NCBI RefSeq assembly: GCF_010731735.1
Contig: NZ_AP022588.1
Location: 4,712,001 to 4,776,000, forward strand
Direction of reading: 5' to 3'
Source of the DNA: Mycolicibacterium sediminis
GTDB lineage: Bacteria; Actinomycetota; Actinomycetes; Mycobacteriales; Mycobacteriaceae
DNA: 64,000 bases
A model generated the notes under the pieces. That model ran no database searches, was not told the origin of the DNA, and saw nothing but the letters and a program-made list of their open reading frames with translations. Positions 17,504 to 25,626 of the stretch are shown here, piece after piece. Numbering within the stretch: the stretch's first letter is position 1; the number at the start of each line of letters is the position of its first letter. The position numbers and the translations under genes are program-made.

Positions 17504-18016
17504 GTGCGCCGCACCCCGACAGCAGTCCTGAGCGCCGTCACATTCGTGGCGGCGTTCGGGCTGTCCGGGTGCGCTCCCGACGCGGCGTCCCCCGAGCCGG
17601 ATGCGACCCGCGCCCTCGCCACCCCGTCGGCCGTCGCCCCGGAGGCGACGCCACTGCCCGCGCCCGAGGCGCTGACGGCCGTGGTCCTCGCGCTGGCCGA
17701 CCCTTCGGTTCCCCCTGAGCGGAAGGTCGGGCTGATCCAGTACGGGACGGCCGAGGACCGGCCCGTCCTACAGAACTTCGCCGACGCGCTGGCCGCGAAC
17801 GGCTACGCACCGCTGACTGTGCAGGCCGGCGACATCGCCTGGGCCCCGCAGCCGGGCGACGTCTCGGCGACGATGACGCTGGGTGCGGCGGAGTCCTCAC
17901 TCCCGCCGTTCGTGTACCCGATGGAGTTCAGCCCGAGCCGCGACGGCTGGCAGCTGGCCCGTCGCAGCGCCGATCAGCTGCTACCCCTGGTCAGCTCCCC
18001 CGCACCGCCCGGCTGA
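17504..18016 (+). CDS. lppK: Lipoprotein LppK, MTB12-like fold
   Basis: 170 aa from a GTG. The signal peptide ends in the lipobox LSGC with lipidated Cys23, then a Pro/Ala-rich linker. From about residue 60 it resembles the MTB12 domain (LADPSVPPERKVGLIQYGTAED, then a repeated strand pattern). The position between the MTB12-like gene and DUF503 equals Rv2116 (lppK) in M. tuberculosis. Function unknown; it should be anchored to the outer face of the inner membrane. Confidence 0.8.
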   Translation: MRRTPTAVLSAVTFVAAFGLSGCAPDAASPEPDATRALATPSAVAPEATPLPAPEALTAVVLALADPSVPPERKVGLIQYGTAEDRPVLQNFADALAANGYAPLTVQAGDIAWAPQPGDVSATMTLGAAESSLPPFVYPMEFSPSRDGWQLARRSADQLLPLVSSPAPPG

Positions 18017-18022
18017 TCGCCC

Positions 18023-18319
18023 GTGTGGATCGGGTGGCTCGAATTCGACCTCCTCCTCGGCGACGTGCGGTCGCTCAAGGAGAAGCGTTCCGTGGTCCGG
18101 CCCATCGTGGCCGAGCTGCGCCGCCGCCTCAGCGTGACCGCCGCCGAGACGGGCGACCTCGGCCTGCACCGGCGGGCCGGGATCGGCGCGGCGGTCGTGG
18201 CGGCGGACCGGGGCCACGTGGTCGAGATCCTCGACGCGGCCGAGCGTCTGGTGGCCTCGCGTCCGGAGATCCAGCTGCTGTCAGCGCGGCGCGGCCTGCG
18301 TCGCAGCAGTGACGATTGA
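18023..18319 (+). CDS. DUF503 family protein (YlxP-like)
   Basis: 98 aa from GTG seven bases after the lppK stop. The N-terminal WIGWLEFDLLLGDVRSLKEKR block is diagnostic of DUF503, a small ferredoxin-like fold found near ribosome biogenesis genes in other bacteria. It matches Rv2117 in position and size. The last seven codons lie in the first copy of a 21-base direct repeat, so the C-terminal tail RRSSDD may be a recent sequence change. Function unknown. Confidence 0.82.
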   Translation: MWIGWLEFDLLLGDVRSLKEKRSVVRPIVAELRRRLSVTAAETGDLGLHRRAGIGAAVVAADRGHVVEILDAAERLVASRPEIQLLSARRGLRRSSDD

Positions 18320-18346
18320 GCCGCTCCTGCGTCGCAGCAGTGACGA
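18295..18346. repeat. Perfect 21-base direct repeat at the DUF503/trmI junction
   Basis: The 21 bases at 18295-18315 recur exactly at 18326-18346, ten bases later. The first copy codes the end of DUF503. The second lies between the two stop codons and forms a small stem (GCGTCG/CGACGC, 18329-18349) that may serve as a terminator between the convergent genes. Confidence 0.7.
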
Positions 18347-18349
18347 CGC

Positions 18350-19177
18350 CTAGATGTTCCGCTTGCGGCGCAACGGCGCCGGCGTCACCGCACCCGGCGC
18401 CAACCGGCGGGCACTGATGAGGAACGCGGTGTGGCCGCGCATCGAATGCTGGGGCCGGACCGCGAGCCCGACGACGTCCCAGCCGCGCTGCAGCGACTCC
18501 CACGACCGCGGTTCGGTCCAGCACTGCTGCTCGCGCAGCGCCTCGACCGTGCGCGAGAGCTGCGTCACCGTCGCCACATAGACGATCAGCACGCCGCCGG
18601 GGATCAGCGCCCCGGCGATCGACTCGAGCACCTCCCAGGGGGCCAGCATGTCGAGCACCACGCGGTCGACCTCGTCGCCGTCGTAGTCCTTGACGTCGGC
18701 CACGCGAAGGTCCCAGTTGGCCGGGTGCCCACCGAAGAACGTCACGACGTTGCGTTCGGCGTGTTCGGCGTGGTCGGCGCGCACGTCGTAGGACGTCACC
18801 GTCCCCTCGGGGCCGACGGCGCGCAGCAGCGAGCACGTCAGTGCCCCCGATCCGGCGCCCGCCTCGAGCACGCGCGCCCCGGGGAACACGTCGCCCTCGT
18901 GCACGATCTGGGCGGCGTCCTTCGGGTAGATCACCTGCGCACCACGCGGCATGGACAGCACGTAGTCGATGAGCAGCGGCCGCAGCACCAGGAACTGGTC
19001 ACCGTTGGTCGACTTGACGACGCTGCCCTCGGGCTGACCGATGACGGAGTCGTGGGTGATCGCTCCGCGGTGGGTGTGGAACTCGCCGCCCGGCGCCAGG
19101 ACCATCGTGTAGTGCCGACCCTTGGGGTCGGTCAACTGCACGCGATCGCCGACGACGAACGGACCGGTAGTGGGCAC
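18350..19177 (-). CDS. trmI: tRNA (adenine-58-N1)-methyltransferase
   Basis: 275 aa, orthologue of Rv2118c. An N-terminal beta domain precedes a Rossmann methyltransferase domain with SAM motif VLEAGAGSGALT at about 103-114. A conserved DMLAPWE segment lines the active site. It makes m1A58 in the T-loop of tRNA as a homotetramer. The start is a GTG (PTTGPFVVGDRVQL). It is divergent from the RecB-like nuclease, with 82 bases between the two starts. Confidence 0.93.
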   Translation of the reverse strand: MPTTGPFVVGDRVQLTDPKGRHYTMVLAPGGEFHTHRGAITHDSVIGQPEGSVVKSTNGDQFLVLRPLLIDYVLSMPRGAQVIYPKDAAQIVHEGDVFPGARVLEAGAGSGALTCSLLRAVGPEGTVTSYDVRADHAEHAERNVVTFFGGHPANWDLRVADVKDYDGDEVDRVVLDMLAPWEVLESIAGALIPGGVLIVYVATVTQLSRTVEALREQQCWTEPRSWESLQRGWDVVGLAVRPQHSMRGHTAFLISARRLAPGAVTPAPLRRKRNI

Positions 19178-19259
19178 GGGTGATCAGCCTGCCATCGGGC
19201 GCGCCGAATGCGGTGCGCGGGGTTGTCCGACCCCCGTCATACCCTTCGAGGGACGACGG

Positions 19260-20138
19260 ATGAAGAACGGAGGGACGGGCTTGGACGACGAGCAGATCAC
19301 CGTGCCGCCGGCCGCGCGGGTCCGGCGTCCCGCGCTGTCGCCCTCGCGCGCCAGCGACTTCAAGCAGTGCCCGCTGCTCTACCGCTTCCGCGCCATCGAC
19401 CGGCTCCCCGAGCCGTCGTCGACCGCGCAGGTCCGCGGCTCCGTCGTGCACGCCGCCCTCGAGCAGCTGTACGCACTGCCCGCTGCGGAACGGGACCCCG
19501 CCACCGCGTTGTCGCTGGTCGGTCCCGCCTGGGAGCGCGTTGCGGGCGAAAGACCCGAGGTGGCAGCCGGTTTCGCACCGGAGATGCAGGCCGAACTCCT
19601 CGAGCAGGCCCGCCGGCTGCTGTCGGGGTACTACCGGTTGGAGGACCCCACCCGGTTCGACCCGCAGAGCTGCGAACAGCACGTCGAGGTCGAACTCGCC
19701 GACGGCACCCTGCTGCGCGGTTTCGTCGACCGGATCGACGTCGCCAAGACCGGGGAGATGCGGGTGGTCGACTACAAGACCGGGAAGGCTCCGCCGGCCG
19801 CGCGGGCGGTCGCCGAGGCCAAGGCGATGTTCCAGATGAAGTTCTACGCCGTGGCGCTGCTGCGCTCCCGCAACGTGCTGCCGGCGCGGCTGCGGCTGAT
19901 CTACCTGACCGACGGGCAGGTGCTGGACTACACGCCCGACCTCGACGAGCTGGAACGGTTCGAGAAGACGTTGATGGCCATGTGGCGGGCGATCCTGGCG
20001 GCCGGTCGGACCGGTGACTTCCGGCCGAGCCCGTCGCGGCTGTGCGACTGGTGTGCCCACCACGAGTTCTGCCCCGTCTTCGGGGGGACGCCGCCGCCGT
20101 ATCCCGGCTGGCCCGAGATGACGGAGCCCGCCGCGTGA
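19260..20138 (+). CDS. RecB-family PD-(D/E)XK nuclease with probable Fe-S cluster
   Basis: 292 aa, positional equivalent of Rv2119. The core has His64 (VVHAALEQL), Asp157 (GFVDRID), Asp171 and Lys173 (VDYKTGK), the catalytic set of the RecB/Cas4/AddB nuclease fold. Four cysteines, Cys37 (FKQCPLL) and Cys261, Cys264 and Cys270 (CDWCAHHEFC), match the Fe-S cluster arrangement of AddB and Cas4. There is no helicase domain. The biological substrate is unknown; repair or recombination is likely. The ATG has GAGGGA upstream, and the stop overlaps the thioesterase GTG (GTGA). Confidence 0.85.
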   Translation: MKNGGTGLDDEQITVPPAARVRRPALSPSRASDFKQCPLLYRFRAIDRLPEPSSTAQVRGSVVHAALEQLYALPAAERDPATALSLVGPAWERVAGERPEVAAGFAPEMQAELLEQARRLLSGYYRLEDPTRFDPQSCEQHVEVELADGTLLRGFVDRIDVAKTGEMRVVDYKTGKAPPAARAVAEAKAMFQMKFYAVALLRSRNVLPARLRLIYLTDGQVLDYTPDLDELERFEKTLMAMWRAILAAGRTGDFRPSPSRLCDWCAHHEFCPVFGGTPPPYPGWPEMTEPAA

Positions 20139-20935
20139 TCGACCGCCACTACCGCCGGTTGCCGGCGGACGGCGACCTCCAGGTGTTCGAGTCGACCATG
20201 GGCACGGCGAGCAACTGGGACTCGTCGATCCAGCACGGCTCGCCGCCGCTGGCGTTGATGACGAAGGCCATCGAGGAGTTCGCCGCGGACACCGCGCCGG
20301 GCCTGCGGGTCGGCCGTCTGGCCATGGACATCCTGGGCGCGATTCCCGTTGCGCCGGTGAAGGTTCGGGCCTGGGTGGACCGGCCGGGATCGCGCATCTC
20401 GCTGATGATGGCCGAGATGCTCGCCACCCGTCCGGACGGCACCGACCGCGCGGTCGCCCGCCTGAGCGCCTGGCTGCTCGCGACCAGCGACACGACCGAC
20501 GTCGTCACCGACCGCCATCCCCCGCTCGTCGAGGGCGAGGCCAGGGAGAATGCGCACGGCTGGATGGGCGCGCCCGGATACCTGGAATCGGTGAGCTGGC
20601 GCAGTCAGGTCACCGCCGAGGGCGAGGCCGCGGTGTCATGGATGAGTCCGCTGGTGCCGCTCGTGGACGACGAACCGATGTCGGATCTGCAGCGCCTCGC
20701 GATGGTCGTGGACTCCGCGAACGGCGTCGGCGCCGCGATCGACCCCACCGAGTTCCTCTTCATGAACACCGACACCACCGTGCACCTGCACCGGTTGCCC
20801 GAGGGCAACGACTTCGCCCTGCGGGCCCGCGGCTCCGTCGGGCCCGACGGCATCGGCGTGACGACCGCCGACGTGTTCGACCGGCGCGGGTTCATCGGCA
20901 CCTCGGCGCAGACGCTGCTGGTCCAGCGGCGCTGA
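20135..20935 (+). CDS. Thioesterase family protein (double hot-dog, acyl-CoA thioesterase-like)
   Basis: 266 aa from a GTG that overlaps the nuclease stop. The sequence reads as two hot-dog repeats: an N-terminal half with NWDSSIQHGSPPLALM and a C-terminal half ending GFIGTSAQTLLVQR, typical of mycobacterial acyl-CoA thioesterase-like proteins. A MNTDTTVHLHR strand supports the second hot-dog. Substrate and partners are unknown. It is coupled to the nuclease gene, though no functional link is evident. Confidence 0.78.
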   Translation: MIDRHYRRLPADGDLQVFESTMGTASNWDSSIQHGSPPLALMTKAIEEFAADTAPGLRVGRLAMDILGAIPVAPVKVRAWVDRPGSRISLMMAEMLATRPDGTDRAVARLSAWLLATSDTTDVVTDRHPPLVEGEARENAHGWMGAPGYLESVSWRSQVTAEGEAAVSWMSPLVPLVDDEPMSDLQRLAMVVDSANGVGAAIDPTEFLFMNTDTTVHLHRLPEGNDFALRARGSVGPDGIGVTTADVFDRRGFIGTSAQTLLVQRR

Positions 20936-20938
20936 CGG

Positions 20939-22315
20939 CTAGGTCAGCGGCTCGAGGCCCTGCAGGAGGGTCGGCACGAGTTCGCTCACCGTCGGGTGGA
21001 TGTGCATGGTCCGCGAGATCGCGGTGTAGGGCAGCTTCGCCGTCATCACGTCGAGGATGTCCTGGATCACCTCGTCGCCGCCCACCCCGAGGATTGCGGC
21101 GCCGAGGATCTGCTCGGTCTCCGCGTCGACGACGACCTTCATGAAGCCCTGGGTCTCGCCCTTCTCGACCGCGCGACCCACCTGGGTCATGGGGCGCGTG
21201 GCGACCAGCGCCCTGCGTCCGGACTTGCGGACCTCGTCGACGCTCATGCCCGCGCGGCCCAGCGGCGGATCGATGTAGAGCGCGTAGGTGCTCACCCGGT
21301 CGCTGACGCGACGGGGGTCGTCGTCGAGGAGGTTGGCGGCGACGATCTCGAAGTCGTTGTAGGACGTGTGGGTGAAGGCGCCCTTGCCGTTGCAGTCCCC
21401 CATCGCCCAGATGCCGTCGACGTTGGTCCGCAACTGGTCGTCAGTCTTTATGTACCCGTGCCCGTCGGTGGCGACGCCCGCGACGTCGAGACCGAGGTCG
21501 TCGGTGTTCGGCCGACGGCCGGTCGCGACCAGCAGGTGCGACCCGGATATGGGGTCGGCGCCGTCGCGCGGATACAGGTCGAACCCGGATCCGGTGTCGT
21601 GCTTGACCACTCGCATGCCCGTGGCGTCGAGGTGGACGTCGATGCCCTCGCCGGTCAGGATGTCCTTGATCGCGGCGGACACGTCCTCGTCCTCGCGGGC
21701 GGTGAGCCGCGGACCGCGCTCGACGACGCTGACCCGCGCTCCGAACCGGCGGTACATCTGGGCGAATTCCAGCGCGATGTAACTGCCACCGAGGACGACG
21801 AGGTGCTCGGGTAGGACGTCGAGGTCGAGGATTCCGACGTTGGTGAGGTAGTCGACGTCGGCCAGGCCGGGCACGTCGGGGACCGTCGCCCTGCCGCCGA
21901 CGTTGAGGAAGATCCGAGGCGCGGTGAGCACCTCGTCGTCCACGCGGATCTGGTGCGGCCGCTCGAAGCGGGCGTGGCCGCGGATCAAGGTCGCTCCGTC
22001 CATCCCCTCGAGCCACGACTCGAGGCCGTGCCGATCGTCGAGCATGATCCGGTCCTTGCGGGCCTTGACCTTCGAGATGTCGACGGTGACGTCACCGGTT
22101 CCGATGCCGAAGTCGGCGGCGCGGCGGGCGACGTGTGCCGTGTGGGCGCTGGCGACCAACGTCTTGGTGGGGATGCAGCCGTAGTTGACGCAGGTGCCGC
22201 CGACCAGCTTGCGTTCTATGACCGCGACGGTCTTGCCCGCCGCGGTCAGCCGACCGGCCAGGGGCGGTCCGGCCTGGCCGGCACCGATGACGATGGCGTT
22301 GAAGTCGCGGGCCAT
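20939..22315 (-). CDS. Pyridine nucleotide-disulfide oxidoreductase (mercuric reductase/Lpd-like)
   Basis: 458 aa. FAD motif GAGQAGPPLA at 11-20, redox-active disulfide Cys42/Cys47 in GGTCVNYGCIPTK, NAD(P)-binding LGGSYIALEFAQ, FAD-binding WAMGDCNG, and a C-terminal HIHPTVSE with the His-Glu pair of the dimer interface. The MerA-specific C-terminal cysteine pair and N-terminal HMA domain are absent, so mercury reduction is unlikely; it is a generic disulfide or flavin reductase of unknown substrate. It is tail-to-tail with the thioesterase, three bases apart, and four bases after the DUF4126 gene. Confidence 0.88.
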   Translation of the reverse strand: MARDFNAIVIGAGQAGPPLAGRLTAAGKTVAVIERKLVGGTCVNYGCIPTKTLVASAHTAHVARRAADFGIGTGDVTVDISKVKARKDRIMLDDRHGLESWLEGMDGATLIRGHARFERPHQIRVDDEVLTAPRIFLNVGGRATVPDVPGLADVDYLTNVGILDLDVLPEHLVVLGGSYIALEFAQMYRRFGARVSVVERGPRLTAREDEDVSAAIKDILTGEGIDVHLDATGMRVVKHDTGSGFDLYPRDGADPISGSHLLVATGRRPNTDDLGLDVAGVATDGHGYIKTDDQLRTNVDGIWAMGDCNGKGAFTHTSYNDFEIVAANLLDDDPRRVSDRVSTYALYIDPPLGRAGMSVDEVRKSGRRALVATRPMTQVGRAVEKGETQGFMKVVVDAETEQILGAAILGVGGDEVIQDILDVMTAKLPYTAISRTMHIHPTVSELVPTLLQGLEPLT

Positions 22316-22319
22316 GGCG

Positions 22320-22802
22320 TCAGAGCGTGGTGGCTAGTGCGACGACGGCGAATCCGGCGAGCACGGCGATGACGTCCTCGGTGACGGCGATCGGCAAATC
22401 GCGGCCGCCGTTGCGGCTCACCAGGGCGCGGCGGGCGTGGAAGCCACCGAGCGTGCCGAGCACGGCGCCGATCATGCCCGCGCCGATGGCACTGAACGTG
22501 TGGTGGAACCCGGCACCGATGACGGCACCCGCGAACGCACCCGTGAGGAGGCGCGCCACGAACTGCGGAGGCACGGTGCGGGGTGGCGTCTTCGGCAGCT
22601 GGTCGGTGACCAGTTCGACGACGAGCAGGATCGTGAGCACCGCGACGGTGACGGGATGACCGACCCATTCGGCCCAGGTGCCCTCGGTCGGAAGCCAACC
22701 GAGCGCCGCACCCCATGCCACAGCGGCGGGCGGCGTGAGCGCCCGCAGACCCGCCACGACACCGATCAGCACAGCGAGGAGGAGGACGAGCGCATGCGTC
22801 AT
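22320..22802 (-). CDS. DUF4126 membrane protein (Rv2120c-like)
   Basis: 160 aa with four or five hydrophobic segments. The N-terminal IGVVAGLRALTPPAAVAWGA is characteristic of DUF4126, and the C-terminal DLPIAVTEDVIAVLAGFAVV block is also conserved. Positional equivalent of Rv2120c beside hisG. No function is known. It runs in the same direction as hisG after 18 bases and into the oxidoreductase, so the string may be one transcript. Confidence 0.75.
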   Translation of the reverse strand: MTHALVLLLAVLIGVVAGLRALTPPAAVAWGAALGWLPTEGTWAEWVGHPVTVAVLTILLVVELVTDQLPKTPPRTVPPQFVARLLTGAFAGAVIGAGFHHTFSAIGAGMIGAVLGTLGGFHARRALVSRNGGRDLPIAVTEDVIAVLAGFAVVALATTL

Positions 22803-22820
22803 GCGCAGGACGCTAACACG

Positions 22821-23699
22821 TCAAAAGCGACAGAACCGGATGTCGGAGGCCAGGATCGCCTTGGCGCCGATGGCCGCGAGTTCGTCCATGATCGCGTTGA
22901 CTTCGCGGCGCGGGACCAGCGCCCGCACCGCGGCCCAGTCGGGGTCGGCGAGCGGCGCGATGGTCGGCGACTCGAGGCCGGGCGTGACGGCGGTGGCGCG
23001 CTCGAGAACGGTTCGGGGACAGTCGTAGTCGAGCATCAGGTACTGCTGGCCGAACACCACGCCCTGCACGCGGGCGGTGAGTTGGGCGCGGGCGGCGGTC
23101 GTGGTCGGGTCGGGATCGGCGCTCTCGATGAGCACCGCCTCCGAGTCGCACAGCGAGTCGCCGAAGGCGACCAGGTCGTGCAGGCCGAGGGTGCGGCCGG
23201 AGCCCACGACGTCGGCGATCACGTCGGCGACGCCGAGTTGAACCGAGATCTCCACCGCTCCGTCGAGCCGGATGACCGTCGCGTCGATTCCCCTGTCGGC
23301 CAGATCCTTTCGGACCAGGTTGGGGAACGAGGTCGCGATGCGCTGTCCGGCGAGGTCCTCGACGGTCCAGTCGCGGCCGACCGGGCCGGCGTAGCGGAAG
23401 GTGGAGTTGCCGAAGCCGAGCGCGAGCCGCTCGGAGACGGCGGCACCGGAGTCGGCGGCGAGGTCGCGTCCGGTGATGCCGAGGTCGAGCTGGCCCGAGC
23501 CGACGTAGATCGCGATGTCCTTGGGCCTCAGGAAGAAGAACTCGACGTTGTTGACGCGGTCGATGACCGTGAGGTCCTTGGCGTCGCGACGGCGGCGGTA
23601 GCCCGCCTCCGACAGGATCTCGGCAGCCGATTCGCTGAGCGCCCCCTTGTTGGGGACGGCGACCCGCAGCAGGTTCGCGCCCGACCCGGAGCCGTTCAC
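22821..23699 (-). CDS. hisG: ATP phosphoribosyltransferase, long form
   Basis: 292 aa, the long HisG with a C-terminal ACT-like regulatory domain (about 212-285), so histidine feedback inhibition is expected. LRVAVPNKGALSE starts the catalytic domain, and DVIADVVGSGRTL is the PRPP-binding region. It catalyses the first step of histidine synthesis. The GTG start overlaps the hisE stop as GTGA, so the first two enzymes are coupled. Orthologue of Rv2121c. Confidence 0.95.
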   Translation of the reverse strand: MNGSGSGANLLRVAVPNKGALSESAAEILSEAGYRRRRDAKDLTVIDRVNNVEFFFLRPKDIAIYVGSGQLDLGITGRDLAADSGAAVSERLALGFGNSTFRYAGPVGRDWTVEDLAGQRIATSFPNLVRKDLADRGIDATVIRLDGAVEISVQLGVADVIADVVGSGRTLGLHDLVAFGDSLCDSEAVLIESADPDPTTTAARAQLTARVQGVVFGQQYLMLDYDCPRTVLERATAVTPGLESPTIAPLADPDWAAVRALVPRREVNAIMDELAAIGAKAILASDIRFCRF

Positions 23700-23977
23700 A
23701 GCTTGGCGTACACGTCGTCGAGCGTGAGCCCGCGCTTGAGCATCAGCACCTGCGTCCAGTAGAGGAGCTGGCTGATCTCCTCGGCGAGCGCCTCGTCACC
23801 CTCGTGTTCGGCGGCCAGCCACACCTCGCCGGCCTCTTCGATGATCTTCTTCCCCAGCCCGTGCACGCCGCCGTCGAGCGCCGCGACGGTGCCGCTGCCC
23901 TCGGGTCGGGTGCGGGCGCGTTCGCTCAACTCGGCGAACAGGGCGTCGAAGGTCTTCACGGCACGCGATTGTTCCAC
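23696..23977 (-). CDS. hisE: Phosphoribosyl-ATP pyrophosphatase
   Basis: 93 aa from the GTG of VEQSRAVKTF, chosen by likeness to M. tuberculosis HisE; a second GTG three codons upstream (to 23986) is possible. GKKIIEEAGEVWLAA and EEISQLLYWTQVLM are the MazG-like helices with the metal-binding Glu residues. It hydrolyses PR-ATP, the HisG product. It heads the hisE-hisG pair. Confidence 0.94.
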   Translation of the reverse strand: MEQSRAVKTFDALFAELSERARTRPEGSGTVAALDGGVHGLGKKIIEEAGEVWLAAEHEGDEALAEEISQLLYWTQVLMLKRGLTLDDVYAKL

Positions 23978-23987
23978 GCCGCGCACG

Positions 23988-24026
23988 GCGCCGTCACGGC
24001 GGTTTCCCGCACGGCCGCGACGGCGC
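23988..24026 (-). terminator. Hairpin between the sugar transporter and hisE
   Basis: Perfect 8-base arms GCGCCGTC (23988-23995) and GACGGCGC (24019-24026), with further GC pairing possible in the loop, lie six bases after the transporter stop and ahead of hisE. There is no U-tract. It may end the transporter transcript or lie in the his leader. Confidence 0.4.
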
Positions 24027-24032
24027 GCGTGA

Positions 24033-25520
24033 TCAGAGGTTGGTCACGTTCTTCTCGCCGGTCGTCTTCGAGTCGGCGACGATCTGCCCGTGCATGTCCT
24101 CGAGGTCCATTCCCTTGGTCTCCATGACCCACCTCCACACGAACAGACCCGACAGCACCGCGCACAGTCCGTAGAAGCCGTAGGCGAGGCCGAGGTGCTC
24201 GCGCAGACCCGGGAACGTCACCGTGATCAGCCAGTTGGCCGCCCACTGCCCGGCGGCGGCGAGGCCGAGGGCGGCGGCGCGGATGCGGTTGGGGAACATC
24301 TCGCCGAGCAGCACCCAGACCACCGGGCCCCACGACATGCCGAAGGCGACGACGAAGAGGTTGGCCGCGATCAGTGCGATCGTCCCGGATGCGCCGGGCA
24401 GGCTGGGCGTCCCGTCGGGGTTGAGAGTCGCGTTGCCGAAGATGATCGCCATCGTGATCAGCGTGATCGCCATGCCCGACGATCCGATGAGCAGCAGCGG
24501 CTTGCGGCCGATCTTGTCGATCAGAGCGATCGCGATGAGCGTGGTCAGCACGTTGATCACCGAGGTGATGACGGTGAATATCGCGGAGTCATCCGCACTG
24601 AACCCGACCGCCTGCCACAGCACGTTCGAGTAGTAGAAGATCACGTTGATGCCGACGAACTGCTGGAACACCGACAGACCGAGGCCCACCCAGACGATGC
24701 CGTAGATCCCGCCGGTCGGCTTGCGCATGTCGCGCCACGACGGCTTGTCCTCGCGCTCCAGGGTGTCGCGGATGCGGGTGATGGTGATCTCGAGGTTCTT
24801 CTGCCCGAGCAGGGTGCTGAGGACCCGGCGCGCCTCGGGGATCTGGTGGCTGGCCACGAGGTACCGCGGGGACTCCGGGATGGTGAACGCCAGCAGCCCG
24901 TACACGACGGCGGGGACGGCCATGACCAGGAACATCCACCGCCACGCGTCGAGGCCGAACCACAGCGGCTCGTTGGGCCCGCCCGCGAGCCACTGCAGCA
25001 GGTAGTTGACCGCGAACGACAGGAAGATGCCGGACACGATCGCGAGCTGCTGCAGCGATCCGAGCCGGCCGCGGATGCCGGGGGGCGACGTCTCGGCGAT
25101 GTAGGCCGGTGCGATCACCGATGCCACGCCGACGCCGATGCCGCCGACGATGCGGAACAGCACCACCGTCCAGACCTCGTGGGCGAAGCCGGTGCCGAAG
25201 GCGCTGATGAAGAACAGCACCGCGGCGATCTTCATGACCGCGATGCGGCCGATCTTGTCGGCGATCCGGCCAGCGGTCATGGCACCCGCGGCGGCACCGA
25301 GCAGTGCCGACGCGACGGCGAAGCCCAACTCGGCGTTGCCGATCCCGAAGTCCTCCTGGATCGAGTCGACGGCGCCGTTGATCACCGCGCTGTCGTAGCC
25401 GAACAGCAGACCGCCGAGCGCGGCGACGGCGGCGATCCGGACGGCGGTGCGACCCGACGAGAAGTCCTCGTCGGTGATTGCCGACGCCGAATCGTCGACG
25501 GGGGGACCCTGACCTGCCAT
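24033..25520 (-). CDS. MFS sugar/H+ symporter (XylE/GLUT-like)
   Basis: 495 aa from ATG (MAGQGPP), twelve membrane helices. Sugar porter signatures are present: GGLLFGYDSAVINGA in helix 1, GRIADKIGR in loop 2-3, PESPRYL in loop 6-7, QQFVGINVIFYYSN in helix 7 and DKIGRKPLLL in loop 8-9. The QQ..N arrangement in helix 7 is typical of hexose and xylose porters. The sugar is not identifiable. The gene stands alone with an upstream region holding two palindromes (25558-25626), suggesting regulation by a DNA-binding repressor that is not encoded nearby. M. tuberculosis has PPE37 at this position. Confidence 0.88.
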   Translation of the reverse strand: MAGQGPPVDDSASAITDEDFSSGRTAVRIAAVAALGGLLFGYDSAVINGAVDSIQEDFGIGNAELGFAVASALLGAAAGAMTAGRIADKIGRIAVMKIAAVLFFISAFGTGFAHEVWTVVLFRIVGGIGVGVASVIAPAYIAETSPPGIRGRLGSLQQLAIVSGIFLSFAVNYLLQWLAGGPNEPLWFGLDAWRWMFLVMAVPAVVYGLLAFTIPESPRYLVASHQIPEARRVLSTLLGQKNLEITITRIRDTLEREDKPSWRDMRKPTGGIYGIVWVGLGLSVFQQFVGINVIFYYSNVLWQAVGFSADDSAIFTVITSVINVLTTLIAIALIDKIGRKPLLLIGSSGMAITLITMAIIFGNATLNPDGTPSLPGASGTIALIAANLFVVAFGMSWGPVVWVLLGEMFPNRIRAAALGLAAAGQWAANWLITVTFPGLREHLGLAYGFYGLCAVLSGLFVWRWVMETKGMDLEDMHGQIVADSKTTGEKNVTNL

Positions 25521-25557
25521 GAGACGTCCTTTCGCGGTGACCTGGAACACATTCAAG

Positions 25558-25626
25558 CACTGATGTAGGTCAGTGTCGGGTGTTCGGGAATCACCGGCGC
25601 GTACGGAACGACCGAGCAATTGCTCG
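25558..25626. promoter_or_regulatory. Two operator-like palindromes upstream of the sugar transporter
   Basis: CACTGA-N6-TCAGTG (25558-25575) and the perfect 14-base palindrome CGAGCAATTGCTCG (25613-25626) lie between the HAD gene stop and the transporter start. The first is 38 bases before the ATG, where a repressor would block transcription. The second abuts the HAD stop codon. Confidence 0.4.

Noticed and set aside
17125..17718. A second coding frame overlapping the MTB12-like and lppK genes
   Set aside because: It is a +1 shadow rich in Arg and Pro; the signal peptide and lipobox lie in the other frames with proper ribosome binding sites.
20939..22315. Mercuric reductase gene merA
   Set aside because: The redox disulfide is shared by the whole family; the C-terminal vicinal cysteines, HMA domain and mer operon genes are missing.
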